A stretch of DNA of 64,000 bases. Origin: [Mycobacterium] crassicus. Its GTDB lineage: Bacteria; Actinomycetota; Actinomycetes; Mycobacteriales; Mycobacteriaceae. Where the stretch lies: assembly GCF_020181615.1 (NCBI RefSeq), contig NZ_CP084029.1:2922520-2986519 (forward strand). The letters run 5' to 3'. The notes beneath the pieces were generated by a model. The model was not told the origin of the DNA and did not search any database. It saw only the letters and a program-made list of their open reading frames with translations. Shown here one piece after another: positions 1 through 13,378 of the stretch. Numbering within the stretch: the first letter of the stretch is position 1; every line of letters begins with the position of its first letter. The translations under genes were made by a program, and so were the position numbers.

Positions 1-1252
1 GGCCAATATCGTTGCAGCAGTACAGAAACGAGTTCAGCGCCCGCTCCACCTCGCCACGATCCGGCCCGGCGATCACGCTCACCGTCACCCCGGAATCAGG
101 CCGGGAGGCAGGCAGGCCGCGCACCACCGCCTCCGGATACGAAGACGCCGCCGCCAACATGGCGGGCACCGAGAAATCCCGATTATTGGCCATCCGCGGC
201 CGCTCCGCATCGGGGAATTCCGGGTGGGCCACCAGCCGCCGGAACAACGCGAACGCCTCGGAGTGCCGGCCGATCTGGGAGGCACACACCGCGCGCTCGT
301 CGGTGGTGCGCCACTGGTGGATGTCGGGGTGGACGAAGACGACATCGAGGTCGGGGTAGTCGATTTCGTCGGCACACCGGGCAAACAAGTAGCCCAGTTG
401 GTAGCGACCCTCCACCCGGTAATGCACCGCGACCGTGAACACGGCCTCGGCGCGGGTCGGCCGGGTTTCCCAGGCCCGCAGGTAGGTCTGCTCGACGTCC
501 GGCCACGGCTCACCGAGTCGTTCCATCGACATCGCCAGCCGGTAGATCGAGTAGTAGACCTCTTCGTTCCAGCCACCCAGTTCGATCCGACGCTCGTACC
601 AGGTGCGGGCGTTGGCGAAATCGGTCAGCAGGAAGTAACTCTGGGCCAGGTAGAACACCGAGCGGGCGTCGGTGGGATCCCGTTGCACCGCACTGAGCAG
701 CAGCGCGATGTCCCGCTCGTATTTGTGCGTGTCGAGGTTGCGGCCGCCGAGGCGCCGCGACTCGATGTGGTGGTCGCCGGCGAGGCGCGCGGTGGTGAAC
801 GGATCGTCGTCGCATTGGACCGATTCGTGGACCACACCCACGTAGCGCACCCGGGCGCCGTCCCGGAACAGCGCACCGCGCCAGTAGGAGAACGCGGATT
901 GCTCCTTGACCCGCATGAAGTAAACATCGGCGTCCAGTGCGGTGAAATCCGGTGCGCCGACGACGACGTCGTCGGCGTCCATCACCCAGATGTAGTCACC
1001 GTGCCCCTGTGCCAGCATCAGCGCCTCGGTGCGGTTATGGCCGAAGTCACGCCACGGCCGCTCATACAACTCACCGGGGATGCCTAGGCCGGCCAGGTGC
1101 TCGCGGATCACGTCCTGGGTGCCGTCGTCAGAGCCGGTATCGACGATCACCCACGAATCGATATACGGCGCAACCGAATCGAGTCCCTCCCGGATGATGT
1201 GCGCCTCGTTGCGGACGATCATGTTCAAACAGATCGTCGGATGTGATGCCAC
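1..1252 (-). CDS. Glycosyltransferase family 2 with TPR-like region, 3' end outside window
   Basis: Partial gene of 417 codons, open to the left window edge. The protein begins at a GTG and opens with TICLNMIVRNEAHII, the usual start of a GT-A fold GT2 domain. The nucleotide-sugar and metal site VMDADD follows near residue 95. From about residue 190 there are TPR-like helical repeats (for example SVFYLAQSYFLLTDFANART). It is a close paralogue of the next gene along nearly its whole visible length, and its start codon lies one base after that gene's TGA, so the two form a tandem, probably cotranscribed pair. GT2-TPR proteins transfer sugars to proteins, lipids or glycans; the acceptor here cannot be read from sequence. 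There is no signal peptide, so it probably acts in the cytoplasm. Confidence 0.85.
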   Translation of the reverse strand, partial: MASHPTICLNMIVRNEAHIIREGLDSVAPYIDSWVIVDTGSDDGTQDVIREHLAGLGIPGELYERPWRDFGHNRTEALMLAQGHGDYIWVMDADDVVVGAPDFTALDADVYFMRVKEQSAFSYWRGALFRDGARVRYVGVVHESVQCDDDPFTTARLAGDHHIESRRLGGRNLDTHKYERDIALLLSAVQRDPTDARSVFYLAQSYFLLTDFANARTWYERRIELGGWNEEVYYSIYRLAMSMERLGEPWPDVEQTYLRAWETRPTRAEAVFTVAVHYRVEGRYQLGYLFARCADEIDYPDLDVVFVHPDIHQWRTTDERAVCASQIGRHSEAFALFRRLVAHPEFPDAERPRMANNRDFSVPAMLAAASSYPEAVVRGLPASRPDSGVTVSVIAGPDRGEVERALNSFLYCCNDIG

Positions 1253-1253
1253 G

Positions 1254-2987
1254 TCAGCCCGTGCTGGTGCAGAGCACCTCGTCGAGGGTGGCGGTGGGCA
1301 GCCCGGTGCCCGTGCTGCCGCCGGTCCGATCCCACCGGCCGGTGTCGAACATCGCCGGCCCGGTGGCCAACTTCTCGGCGAGCACGTAGCGTCCGGCCCC
1401 CGGTGCCCGGCGCACCGCCTCCCCGGTGGCGCAGGTACCGGTCAGGCCGGTCGCGTCACCGAAGTTGACGCCGACCTGAACCACCTCGGGTTCGGCGTCG
1501 AGCACCGCGGTCAGCCGGGTGAGGTAGTCCTCGGGGGCGAAGAATTGCCAGCCCCGGCCCAGGTGCAGCCAGCGGCGGCCGCCGATTCTGGTGCGGATCT
1601 GGCCGAGCAGCGCCGCCGGATCCCGGGTGGGGGCCGGCTCGACGAACTCGACGAACCCGTAGTGCCTCCCCAGCCAGGCCCGATCCGCGGCCGAGAGCCC
1701 GGTGTCGACCACCAGGAACCGTCCCGCCCGGTTGAGGTCGGTGCAGCAGTGCAGAAACGAGTTCAGTGTCTGTTCGACGCCGGTGCGGTCCGGCCCGGCG
1801 GTCACGCTGACGGTCACCTCGGCGTCGGGCGGGCCGGCGGTCAGACCGCGCGCCACGGACTCCGGATACGACGATGACGCCGCCAACATGGTGGGCACCG
1901 AGAAATCCCGGTTCCTGACCAGCCGGGGCCGTTCCTCGTCGGGAATATCGGGCAGCGCCAGCACCCGCCGGAACAACGCGAACGCCTCGGGGTGTCGGCC
2001 CAGCCGGGAGGCGCAGATCGCCAGCTCGTCGGTGGCGCGCCAGGTGTAGACGTCCTCCTGGACGAACAGGGTTTCGGAGTTGAGCGGCAGCGCTGCGGCG
2101 CGCTCGGCGAACAGGTAGTCCAGCTGGTAGCGGTTTTCGTTGCGGTAGTGCTGGGCGATCGCATACAGCGGTTCGGCGCGGTTTGGGCGCAGCTGCCAGG
2201 CCTGCAGATAGGCCTCCTCCACCTCCGGCCACGGTTCGCCGAGCTTGGACATCATCTGCGCCAGTTGGTGCTGGGCGACGTAGGTTTCCTGGTCGAAGCC
2301 GGTCATCGCGGCACGTCGGGCATACCACCGGCGGGCGTTGGGGAGGTCACCGAGGTCGCGGTAGCTCTGGGCCAGGTAGAACACCGACCGGGGGTCGCCG
2401 GGGTTGTTCGCCACCTCGGCCAGCAGCAGGTCACGGTCGCGGGCGTATTTGCGTTCATCAAGGTTGCGGGCGCCGATCCTGCGGGACTCCACGTGGTAGT
2501 CACCGTCCAGCCTGGCGTTGTCGTGTGGCTGGTCGCACCAGGGGTATTCATGGACGACGCCTTTGTAGAACCACGGCAGCCCATCACGGAACAGCATCCC
2601 GCGCCAGTAGACCATTGATCCGCCCTGACGCAGCCGCAGATAGTAGAGACCGGCGGTCAGCTCGGTGAGGTCGGGGGTGCCGACCAGGAGGTCGTCGGCG
2701 TCCATCACCCAGATGTAGTCACCGTGGCCCCGGGCGAGCTGCAGCGCTTCGCTGCGGTTATGACCGAAGTTGCGCCACGGCCGCTCGTGGATCTCCCCGG
2801 GAATACCGAGGCCGGCCATATGCTCGCGGATCAGATCCTGGGTGCCGTCGTCGGAGCCGGTGTCGACGATCACCCAGGAGTGGATGTAGGGCGCGACCGA
2901 GTCGAGCGCCTCGGTAATGATGTGGGCTTCGTTGCGCACGATCATGTTCAAGCAGATCGCCGGGGGCGCCGGCACTGGCTCGGACAC
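1254..2987 (-). CDS. Glycosyltransferase family 2 / TPR protein
   Basis: 577 aa from a GTG start (MSEPVPAPPAICLNM). The GT2 domain covers about residues 10-190, with SVAPYIHSWVIVDTGSDDG and the acidic VMDADD metal/nucleotide site near residue 96. TPR-like helices run from about 200 to 380 (SVFYLAQSYRDLGDLPNA). The C-terminal third (ASSSYPESVARGLTAGPPD onward) looks like a second Rossmann-like module with no motif I can name. It is the upstream member of a tandem pair with the gene ending at the window edge; the two share most motifs but differ in the middle, so the duplication is not very recent. No membrane segment is seen. The donor and acceptor are unknown, but the family call is firm. Confidence 0.88.
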   Translation of the reverse strand: MSEPVPAPPAICLNMIVRNEAHIITEALDSVAPYIHSWVIVDTGSDDGTQDLIREHMAGLGIPGEIHERPWRNFGHNRSEALQLARGHGDYIWVMDADDLLVGTPDLTELTAGLYYLRLRQGGSMVYWRGMLFRDGLPWFYKGVVHEYPWCDQPHDNARLDGDYHVESRRIGARNLDERKYARDRDLLLAEVANNPGDPRSVFYLAQSYRDLGDLPNARRWYARRAAMTGFDQETYVAQHQLAQMMSKLGEPWPEVEEAYLQAWQLRPNRAEPLYAIAQHYRNENRYQLDYLFAERAAALPLNSETLFVQEDVYTWRATDELAICASRLGRHPEAFALFRRVLALPDIPDEERPRLVRNRDFSVPTMLAASSSYPESVARGLTAGPPDAEVTVSVTAGPDRTGVEQTLNSFLHCCTDLNRAGRFLVVDTGLSAADRAWLGRHYGFVEFVEPAPTRDPAALLGQIRTRIGGRRWLHLGRGWQFFAPEDYLTRLTAVLDAEPEVVQVGVNFGDATGLTGTCATGEAVRRAPGAGRYVLAEKLATGPAMFDTGRWDRTGGSTGTGLPTATLDEVLCTSTG

Positions 2988-3175
2988 CCGAAAATCATAT
3001 CGACCAAGGAGTAACGCGCACCGGGTTTGCCAACGTTTGCCACCGACCCCGATGACACCACTGGCACTCCCACCGGAGCGCGCGCCTCAGAGCGCCGATC
3101 GCGGCTCGCCTCGAGATTGCCTACCGACCGCTACCGCACTTCCCCGCCGTTGTGATCTGGGCGGGAAACGCCGCG

Positions 3176-3385
3176 TCAGCCCTTGAACGGCAGGATCTTG
3201 TTGAGCAGGTCGAGTTCCTTGCGCAGGTCGTGGATCAGCGCGGTGCCTCTGGCGGTGTGCGCCACTGCTCGGATGCCGTCCCCGTGCTTGGCCAGCTCCG
3301 CGATGTCCTGGTAGGCGGCCCGCACCGATTCCAGCGTGCGGGCGAGCAGGTCGGTGGTGACCTGGCTGTCGTTTGCTTGCGTCAC
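3176..3385 (-). CDS. Small helical hypothetical protein
   Basis: 69 aa from a GTG start (VTQANDSQVTTDLLART), ending ELDLLNKILPFKG. The sequence is predicted mostly helical with heptad-like leucines and no Cys, signal peptide or membrane segment. I do not recognise the family. It is divergent from the CDGP gene to its right, and the two may share the roughly 120-bp region between them. A 13-codon remnant of a second copy (ELDLLNKILDLKG) survives at 8214-8255, which supports this reading frame as a real gene that was duplicated. The start is uncertain because the frame stays open upstream, but an upstream start would run through the divergent CDGP gene. Confidence 0.6.
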   Translation of the reverse strand: MTQANDSQVTTDLLARTLESVRAAYQDIAELAKHGDGIRAVAHTARGTALIHDLRKELDLLNKILPFKG

Positions 3386-3469
3386 GGCATCGCAGCCTAT
3401 CGCCTCACGATGGGAACTGCGAGCAAATCGTGGAGCCCGCAACCTGGCAAACTCCTGCGACATCCGGCG

Positions 3470-3475
3470 TAGTCT
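3470..3475 (+). promoter_or_regulatory. Probable -10 hexamer of CDGP gene, copy A
   Basis: TAGTCT fits the mycobacterial TANNNT -10 consensus and lies 10 bases before an in-frame ATG at 3485. The same hexamer is at 8261-8266 in copy B. Confidence 0.4.
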
Positions 3476-3508
3476 CTCGGCAACATGACGGATCGGAAGG
3501 GGACAGCC

Positions 3509-3814
3509 GTGAAGCGCTACCTCACCGGTGGGCTGACCACCGTGTTGGGGGCCGCGGCGCTGATGACCGGCCAGCTGATCGCCTCGGCACCGGCCGCCCA
3601 CGCCGGCTGTCAGGACAACCCGCTGCTGTTCTTCTCCACCGCCCAAAAGTGCGACGGCCCGATTCAGCCCGACGGCACCTGGCAGCGCTGCGTCATCTAC
3701 TACTATGAGCCACCGAAATCACCGCCCTCGCAACAGGACTGCCACTCGATGGGACCGGAACGCGATTATCCGTTGCACTCGTTCTACATGCCGCAGACCC
3801 ACATCGACCCGTAG
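3509..3814 (+). CDS. Secreted CDGP-motif protein, copy A
   Basis: 101 aa from GTG 3509, which has a good ribosome site (AAGGGGACA) 5-6 bases upstream; an in-frame ATG at 3485 would add 8 residues. A Sec signal peptide (MKRYLTGGLTTVLGAAAL, cleavage after APAAHA) leaves a mature domain of about 67 aa with four cysteines (GCQ, KCDGP, RCV, DCH), probably two disulfides. The KCDGPIQPDGTWQRC core matches what I remember as the mycobacterial CDGP domain family, whose function is unknown. It differs from copy B by one residue (Met to Leu in the signal peptide). The mature protein is exported and unanchored as far as the sequence shows. Confidence 0.85.
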   Translation: MKRYLTGGLTTVLGAAALMTGQLIASAPAAHAGCQDNPLLFFSTAQKCDGPIQPDGTWQRCVIYYYEPPKSPPSQQDCHSMGPERDYPLHSFYMPQTHIDP

Positions 3815-3820
3815 CGGCAC

Positions 3821-3857
3821 TCAGTCCATCAGCCGGGCGGCCACCGTCGCACCGAGC
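3821..3857 (-). pseudogene. Remnant of flavodoxin-family gene (C-terminus)
   Basis: The reverse strand encodes LGATVAARLMD and a stop, equal to the end of the intact gene at 8612-9067 except for one residue. It is cut off at CGCACCGAG, a 9-base word that also occurs inside dapB, and dapB-derived sequence follows directly. Confidence 0.85.
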
Positions 3858-8143
<4,286 letters not shown>

Positions 8144-8150
8144 CCTACCG

Positions 8151-8194
8151 CACTCCAGTGCCCCGCACGCAACGGCGAGCGGGGCACTCGAGTG
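8151..8194. terminator. Strong hairpin after PGRS gene
   Basis: CACTCCAGTGCCCCGC (8151-8166) pairs with GCGGGGCACTCGAGTG (8179-8194) over 16 bp with a single C-C mismatch and a 12-base loop. It begins 8 bases after the PGRS stop. There is no U-tract, which is normal for mycobacterial terminators. It could act in both directions. Confidence 0.75.
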
Positions 8195-8213
8195 CAGGTT
8201 GCGCGCAGTCGGT

Positions 8214-8255
8214 TCAGCCCTTAAGGTCCAGAATCTTGTTGAGCAGGTCCAGTTC
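8214..8255 (-). pseudogene. 13-codon remnant of the 69-aa gene at 3176-3385
   Basis: Reads ELDLLNKILDLKG and stop, against ELDLLNKILPFKG in the intact copy. Upstream coding sequence is lost and the fragment joins the CDGP promoter region directly at TTCCGG. This is a deletion of about 240 bp relative to the left copy. Confidence 0.85.
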
Positions 8256-8648
8256 CGGCGTAGTCTCTCGGCAACATGACGGATCGGAAGGGGACAGCCG
8301 TGAAGCGCTACCTCACCGGTGGGCTGACCACCGTGTTGGGGGCCGCGGCGCTGCTGACCGGCCAGCTGATCGCCTCGGCGCCGGCCGCCCACGCCGGCTG
8401 TCAGGACAACCCGCTGCTGTTCTTCTCCACCGCCCAAAAGTGCGACGGCCCGATTCAGCCCGACGGCACCTGGCAGCGCTGCGTCATCTACTACTACGAG
8501 CCACCGAAATCACCGCCCTCGCAACAGGACTGCCACTCGATGGGACCGGAACGGGATTATCCGTTGCACTCGTTCTACATGCCGCAAACCCACATCGACC
8601 CGTAGCGGCACTCAGTCCATCAGCTGCGCGGCCACCGTCGCACCGAGC
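8254..8648. repeat. Direct repeat, right copy (395 bp)
   Basis: The right partner of 3463-3857, 7 mismatches and no indels. Here the repeat runs on into the intact flavodoxin-membrane protein-dapB operon, so this is the ancestral right-hand context. Confidence 0.92.
8300..8605 (+). CDS. Secreted CDGP-motif protein, copy B
   Basis: 101 aa from GTG 8300 with the same ribosome site as copy A. The mature protein is identical to copy A; four of the five base changes in the coding region are silent and the fifth is Met to Leu in the signal peptide. A signal peptide ends in PAAHA, and four Cys surround the CDGP core. It is convergent with the flavodoxin gene, whose stop lies 6 bases on. Its upstream region is truncated compared with copy A: sequence more than about 7 bases before the TAGTCT -10 hexamer is different, so its expression may differ. 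Confidence 0.85.
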   Translation: MKRYLTGGLTTVLGAAALLTGQLIASAPAAHAGCQDNPLLFFSTAQKCDGPIQPDGTWQRCVIYYYEPPKSPPSQQDCHSMGPERDYPLHSFYMPQTHIDP

Positions 8649-9067
8649 TCCCAACAGGCTTCCAGTTCGGCTTTGCCGGGCTTGCCCGAGACCACCACAT
8701 AATCGGCGGCCTTGATCCAGCCCAATCCCGTGGTAATCGAGTCGACGGCGCGTTCGGCGCCCTCGGTGCCCTCGTTGCCGTGCAGGAAGAGCCCGAACGG
8801 CCGACCCCGGGTCGAATCCAAGATCGGGTAGTAACACACATCGAAGGCGTGCTTGAGGGCACCGGAGAGATAACCCAGGTTGGCCGGGCTGCCCAACAGG
8901 TAGCCGTCGGCGGCCAGCATGTCGGTCGGCGACACCGACAACGCCGGGCGGCGCACCACCTCGACGCCCTCGATCTCCGGATCGGTGGCCCCGGCCAGCA
9001 CCGCCTCGAACATGGCCTGGCAATACGGCGACGGCGTGTGGTGCACCACCAGCAACGTCTTGGTCAT
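8612..9067 (-). CDS. Flavodoxin / NAD(P)H-dependent oxidoreductase family (Rv2771c-like)
   Basis: 151 aa. The N-terminus TKTLLVVHHTPSPYCQAMF is the FMN-phosphate loop of flavodoxin-like folds; DGYLLGSPANLGYLSGALK and GLFLHGNEGTEGAE fit the two other flavin-contact loops. It probably binds FMN and moves electrons or reduces a small substrate in the cytoplasm. The start ATG overlaps the stop of the upstream membrane-protein gene by 4 bases (ATGA), so it is the last gene of a dapB operon, as in M. tuberculosis. The substrate is unknown. Confidence 0.85.
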   Translation of the reverse strand: MTKTLLVVHHTPSPYCQAMFEAVLAGATDPEIEGVEVVRRPALSVSPTDMLAADGYLLGSPANLGYLSGALKHAFDVCYYPILDSTRGRPFGLFLHGNEGTEGAERAVDSITTGLGWIKAADYVVVSGKPGKAELEACWELGATVAAQLMD

Positions 9068-9519
9068 CGGCTCTCCTGCAGCCGGACCGCGGTCTTCATC
9101 GCCTCCCGCGCGCGTCGCCGGTCTCCGGCGTACTCGTAGGCCCGGGCCAGCCGATACCAGCGCTGCCAGTTGTCCGGGTCGGCGTCGAGCTCGTCTTGGA
9201 TCGTGTGGAACAGGGCGTCGGCGGCGTCGCGTTCGATACGCCCGGACGGCCGCCGCGGCAGCGAACTCGCGTCGAGTTCCATCCCGTCGGCGGCGATCAG
9301 CCGTGACAGCCGCTGGTGGGAGAACCCGTCGCGCAGGGTGGCGATCATCGCCCACAGGCCGATAAACGGCATGATCAGCAGTGCCAGGCCCAACCCGATC
9401 GCCGACAGCGAACCGGAGCCGATCAGCAGCACCGCGATCCGGCCCAGGAACACCAGATACATCAGCAGCGCCAGGCACATGAAAGCGATGAGCAACTTCA
9501 TCCGCGCGGCCGCCGACAT
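9064..9519 (-). CDS. Two-TM membrane protein with TPR-like C-terminus (Rv2772c-like)
   Basis: 151 aa from ATG 9519; an in-frame GTG two codons upstream is possible. Two hydrophobic segments at about residues 9-33 and 37-60 anchor it in the membrane. The cytoplasmic C-terminal half ends in a helical hairpin (DADPDNWQRWYRLARAYEYA then GDRRRAREAMKTA) resembling one TPR. It lies between dapB (stop 8 bases upstream) and the flavodoxin gene (4-base overlap), an arrangement shared with M. tuberculosis. No catalytic motif is visible; a scaffold role is a guess. Confidence 0.8.
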   Translation of the reverse strand: MSAAARMKLLIAFMCLALLMYLVFLGRIAVLLIGSGSLSAIGLGLALLIMPFIGLWAMIATLRDGFSHQRLSRLIAADGMELDASSLPRRPSGRIERDAADALFHTIQDELDADPDNWQRWYRLARAYEYAGDRRRAREAMKTAVRLQESR

Positions 9520-9527
9520 CCCCACGC

Positions 9528-11296
<1,769 letters not shown>

Positions 11297-11330
11297 CCGG
11301 GCAGTCTATCCGGACGGCTGCGGCTGACGT

Positions 11331-12416
11331 TCAGGCATCGATGACGATCCGACCGCCGTTGGCCCGCGAGACGCAGACCAGCATCTCGTCGTGGCCCTCC
11401 GCGGTGCGTCCGCGTCGGTCGACGTCGCCGGAGACCACCTTCACCTTGCAGGTACCGCAGAAGCCCTGCCGGCACGAGCAGGCCGTGGTCGGGTCGAGGT
11501 CGAGCATCACGTCCAGGGCCGAGCGATCCGCGGGTATCAGCAGCAGGCGCCGCGATCGGGCCAGTTCCAGCTCGAACGGCACACCGTCGACCACCGGCGG
11601 CGGGCTGAACCGTTCGTAGTGCAACGGGGCGTGCTTATTCTCGGCGTGCTGGTCCCGGGTGATGCGCACGGCCTCGAGCATCGCCGTGGGCCCGCACACG
11701 TAGACCGCGGTCGCCGGGCCTGCGCCGGCCAGCAGTTCCTCGGTGCCGGCGAAGCGCCCGTGCTCGTCGTCGGCCCACACCGTGACCCGCTCGGGATCCA
11801 CGGCCAGCACCTCGTCAAGCAGCGGCATGTCAGCGCGGCTGCGGCCGGCATAGACCGCGCGCCAATCGATTCCGCGCTGGGCGGCCTCGCGCAACATCGG
11901 CAGCATCGGAGTCACGCCGATACCGCCGATGACGAACAGCACCTCGCTCTCGTCCGTGCCCAGATAGAACGCATTGCGCGGCCCTTCGAAGACCAGAGTG
12001 TCACCGACGGCGTAGGACTCGTGCATCTCGACCGATCCCCCGCCGCCGTCGTCGAGCCGGCGCACCGCGATGCGGTAGTCGGTGCGCCGCCCCGGAACAC
12101 CGCACAGCGAGTACTGGCGGCGACGGCCCGACGGCAGTTGCACGTCGATGTGACCGCCCGGCGTCCAGGACGGCAGCAGTCCACCATCCGGGTCGGCGAT
12201 CGTCAGGGCGACCACATCCTCGGTCAGCATCTCCCGCTTGGTGACGACCGCGGAGATCGTCCGTGACACGGGGATCACTCGCGACGGCTTCCACCTCGAC
12301 AGCCCCGAGACACCGCCGAATACCGTGACGGCCCCCCAGAGCATGTTGAAGAACCGATCGTGCTTGCGCCGACCGTAGAGGTCGGCGGGCCGGGAGGTCC
12401 AGATCTCTTGCGGCAT
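11331..12416 (-). CDS. Ferredoxin reductase-type oxygenase electron-transfer protein (FAD/2Fe-2S)
   Basis: 361 aa from ATG 12416, which overlaps the context of the upstream stop (TGATATG). FAD-binding barrel with RQYSLCGVP (about residue 100), NAD-binding half with VIGGIGVTPMLPML (about 165-178) and VYVCGPTAMLEAV, then a C-terminal plant-type 2Fe-2S domain with CSCRQGFCGTC and a fourth Cys in EMLVCVSRA. This is the layout of phthalate-dioxygenase-type reductases that feed electrons to non-heme iron oxygenases or desaturases. The neighbouring PF10118 protein, which has di-iron-like motifs, is a candidate partner (inference). Confidence 0.92.
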   Translation of the reverse strand: MPQEIWTSRPADLYGRRKHDRFFNMLWGAVTVFGGVSGLSRWKPSRVIPVSRTISAVVTKREMLTEDVVALTIADPDGGLLPSWTPGGHIDVQLPSGRRRQYSLCGVPGRRTDYRIAVRRLDDGGGGSVEMHESYAVGDTLVFEGPRNAFYLGTDESEVLFVIGGIGVTPMLPMLREAAQRGIDWRAVYAGRSRADMPLLDEVLAVDPERVTVWADDEHGRFAGTEELLAGAGPATAVYVCGPTAMLEAVRITRDQHAENKHAPLHYERFSPPPVVDGVPFELELARSRRLLLIPADRSALDVMLDLDPTTACSCRQGFCGTCKVKVVSGDVDRRGRTAEGHDEMLVCVSRANGGRIVIDA

Positions 12417-12417
12417 A

Positions 12418-13347
12418 TCAGCGTTGCCTGCTATCCGGGGCGTCCAGGCCGAGGTCCTCCGCACTGCCGGACGCGGTCTGGTCCACCCAGTCGGCGGTGT
12501 GGCGGGCGATGACATCGGGGCGATCGGTCACCACCCAGTGCCCGCCGGCAATGTCGAGCACCCGATGGCGGGCCGGGATGGAGCCGGTGAACCGCTGCAG
12601 CGCGGGGCTGACGAACAGATCCAGGCGCGGTGCGAGCACCTGCACGGCCACCTCGGTGGCGGGCAGCGGCGAGGCCGGCTTCAGGAACGGCCCCGGCATG
12701 TTCGCCCGGTACAGGTTCAACCCGTTGAGATAGTCGTTCTCCCCGCGTGGCATCGGGCGTTGCGGGCCGCCCGACCGGCCGATACGGTCAAGCGCACCAA
12801 TGACTTTGCTGCCCAATCCGGACCGGAAGATCGCCTCCGGCAGCCGCGGGGTCAAGAACAGCCAGATGTAGGTCGATTCCAGCAGCTGGCGGATGACGTC
12901 GATGGCGGTGCGGATATTGCGGGCCGACCGCAGAAACTTACCGGCGTAATCCAGCTGCGGCCCCGAAATCGAGGTGTAGGAAGCGACTTTCGCTGCTACG
13001 ACTGGATCGGTCACCGCCGCCCAGCCCTGGATCGAGCCCCAGTCGTGGCCCAACAGATGGACCTGGCCTACGCCGAGGTGATCGATCACCGCACCGACGT
13101 CGGCGACGAGCTGAGGAAAGCGGTACCCCGACCTGTCCGCCGGGGCCGACGAAGCACCGGCGCCACGCACGTCGTAGGCCACGACGTTGTAGCGACCCAA
13201 CTCGACCAGTTGCTCGGCTACCCCGTCCCAGACGTGGTGGTTGTCCGGGTAGCCGTGAATGGCGAGGATCGTCGGTCGCCGCGGGTCCAGGTCGGTGTAG
13301 GTGTGCACCGTCAGACTCACACCGTCGGACGCGATCAAGCTGCTCAT
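12418..13347 (-). CDS. Alpha/beta hydrolase, epoxide hydrolase-like (EphD N-terminal type)
   Basis: 309 aa. LAIHGYPDNHHVWDGVA is the oxyanion HGxP region, and LLGHDWGSIQGWA carries an Asp nucleophile (about residue 102) as in epoxide hydrolases and haloalkane dehalogenases. His is in GGHWVVTDRP. A cap domain lies between. The sequence resembles the hydrolase half of mycobacterial EphD, without its SDR half. A good AGGAGT ribosome site precedes the ATG. It sits between the PF10118 gene (31-bp gap) and the reductase (1-bp gap), so one transcript is likely. It could hydrolyse an epoxide or ester made by the neighbouring enzymes. Confidence 0.88.
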   Translation of the reverse strand: MSSLIASDGVSLTVHTYTDLDPRRPTILAIHGYPDNHHVWDGVAEQLVELGRYNVVAYDVRGAGASSAPADRSGYRFPQLVADVGAVIDHLGVGQVHLLGHDWGSIQGWAAVTDPVVAAKVASYTSISGPQLDYAGKFLRSARNIRTAIDVIRQLLESTYIWLFLTPRLPEAIFRSGLGSKVIGALDRIGRSGGPQRPMPRGENDYLNGLNLYRANMPGPFLKPASPLPATEVAVQVLAPRLDLFVSPALQRFTGSIPARHRVLDIAGGHWVVTDRPDVIARHTADWVDQTASGSAEDLGLDAPDSRQR

Positions 13348-13378
13348 CTACTGCACTCCTTGCGGGGCTCGGTGCCGG

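Larger units (their letters stand above)
3463..3857. repeat. Direct repeat, left copy (395 bp)
   Basis: This block matches 8254-8648 without any gap at a constant offset of 4791 bp. I count 7 mismatches in 395 bp, about 98% identity. It holds the core promoter and whole CDGP gene, plus the last dozen codons of the flavodoxin gene. Outside the block the two copies diverge at once. Confidence 0.92.

Noticed and set aside
12416..12515. Longer N-terminus for the 2Fe-2S reductase
   Set aside because: It would overlap the upstream hydrolase by about 100 bases; ATG 12416 sits directly at that gene's stop.
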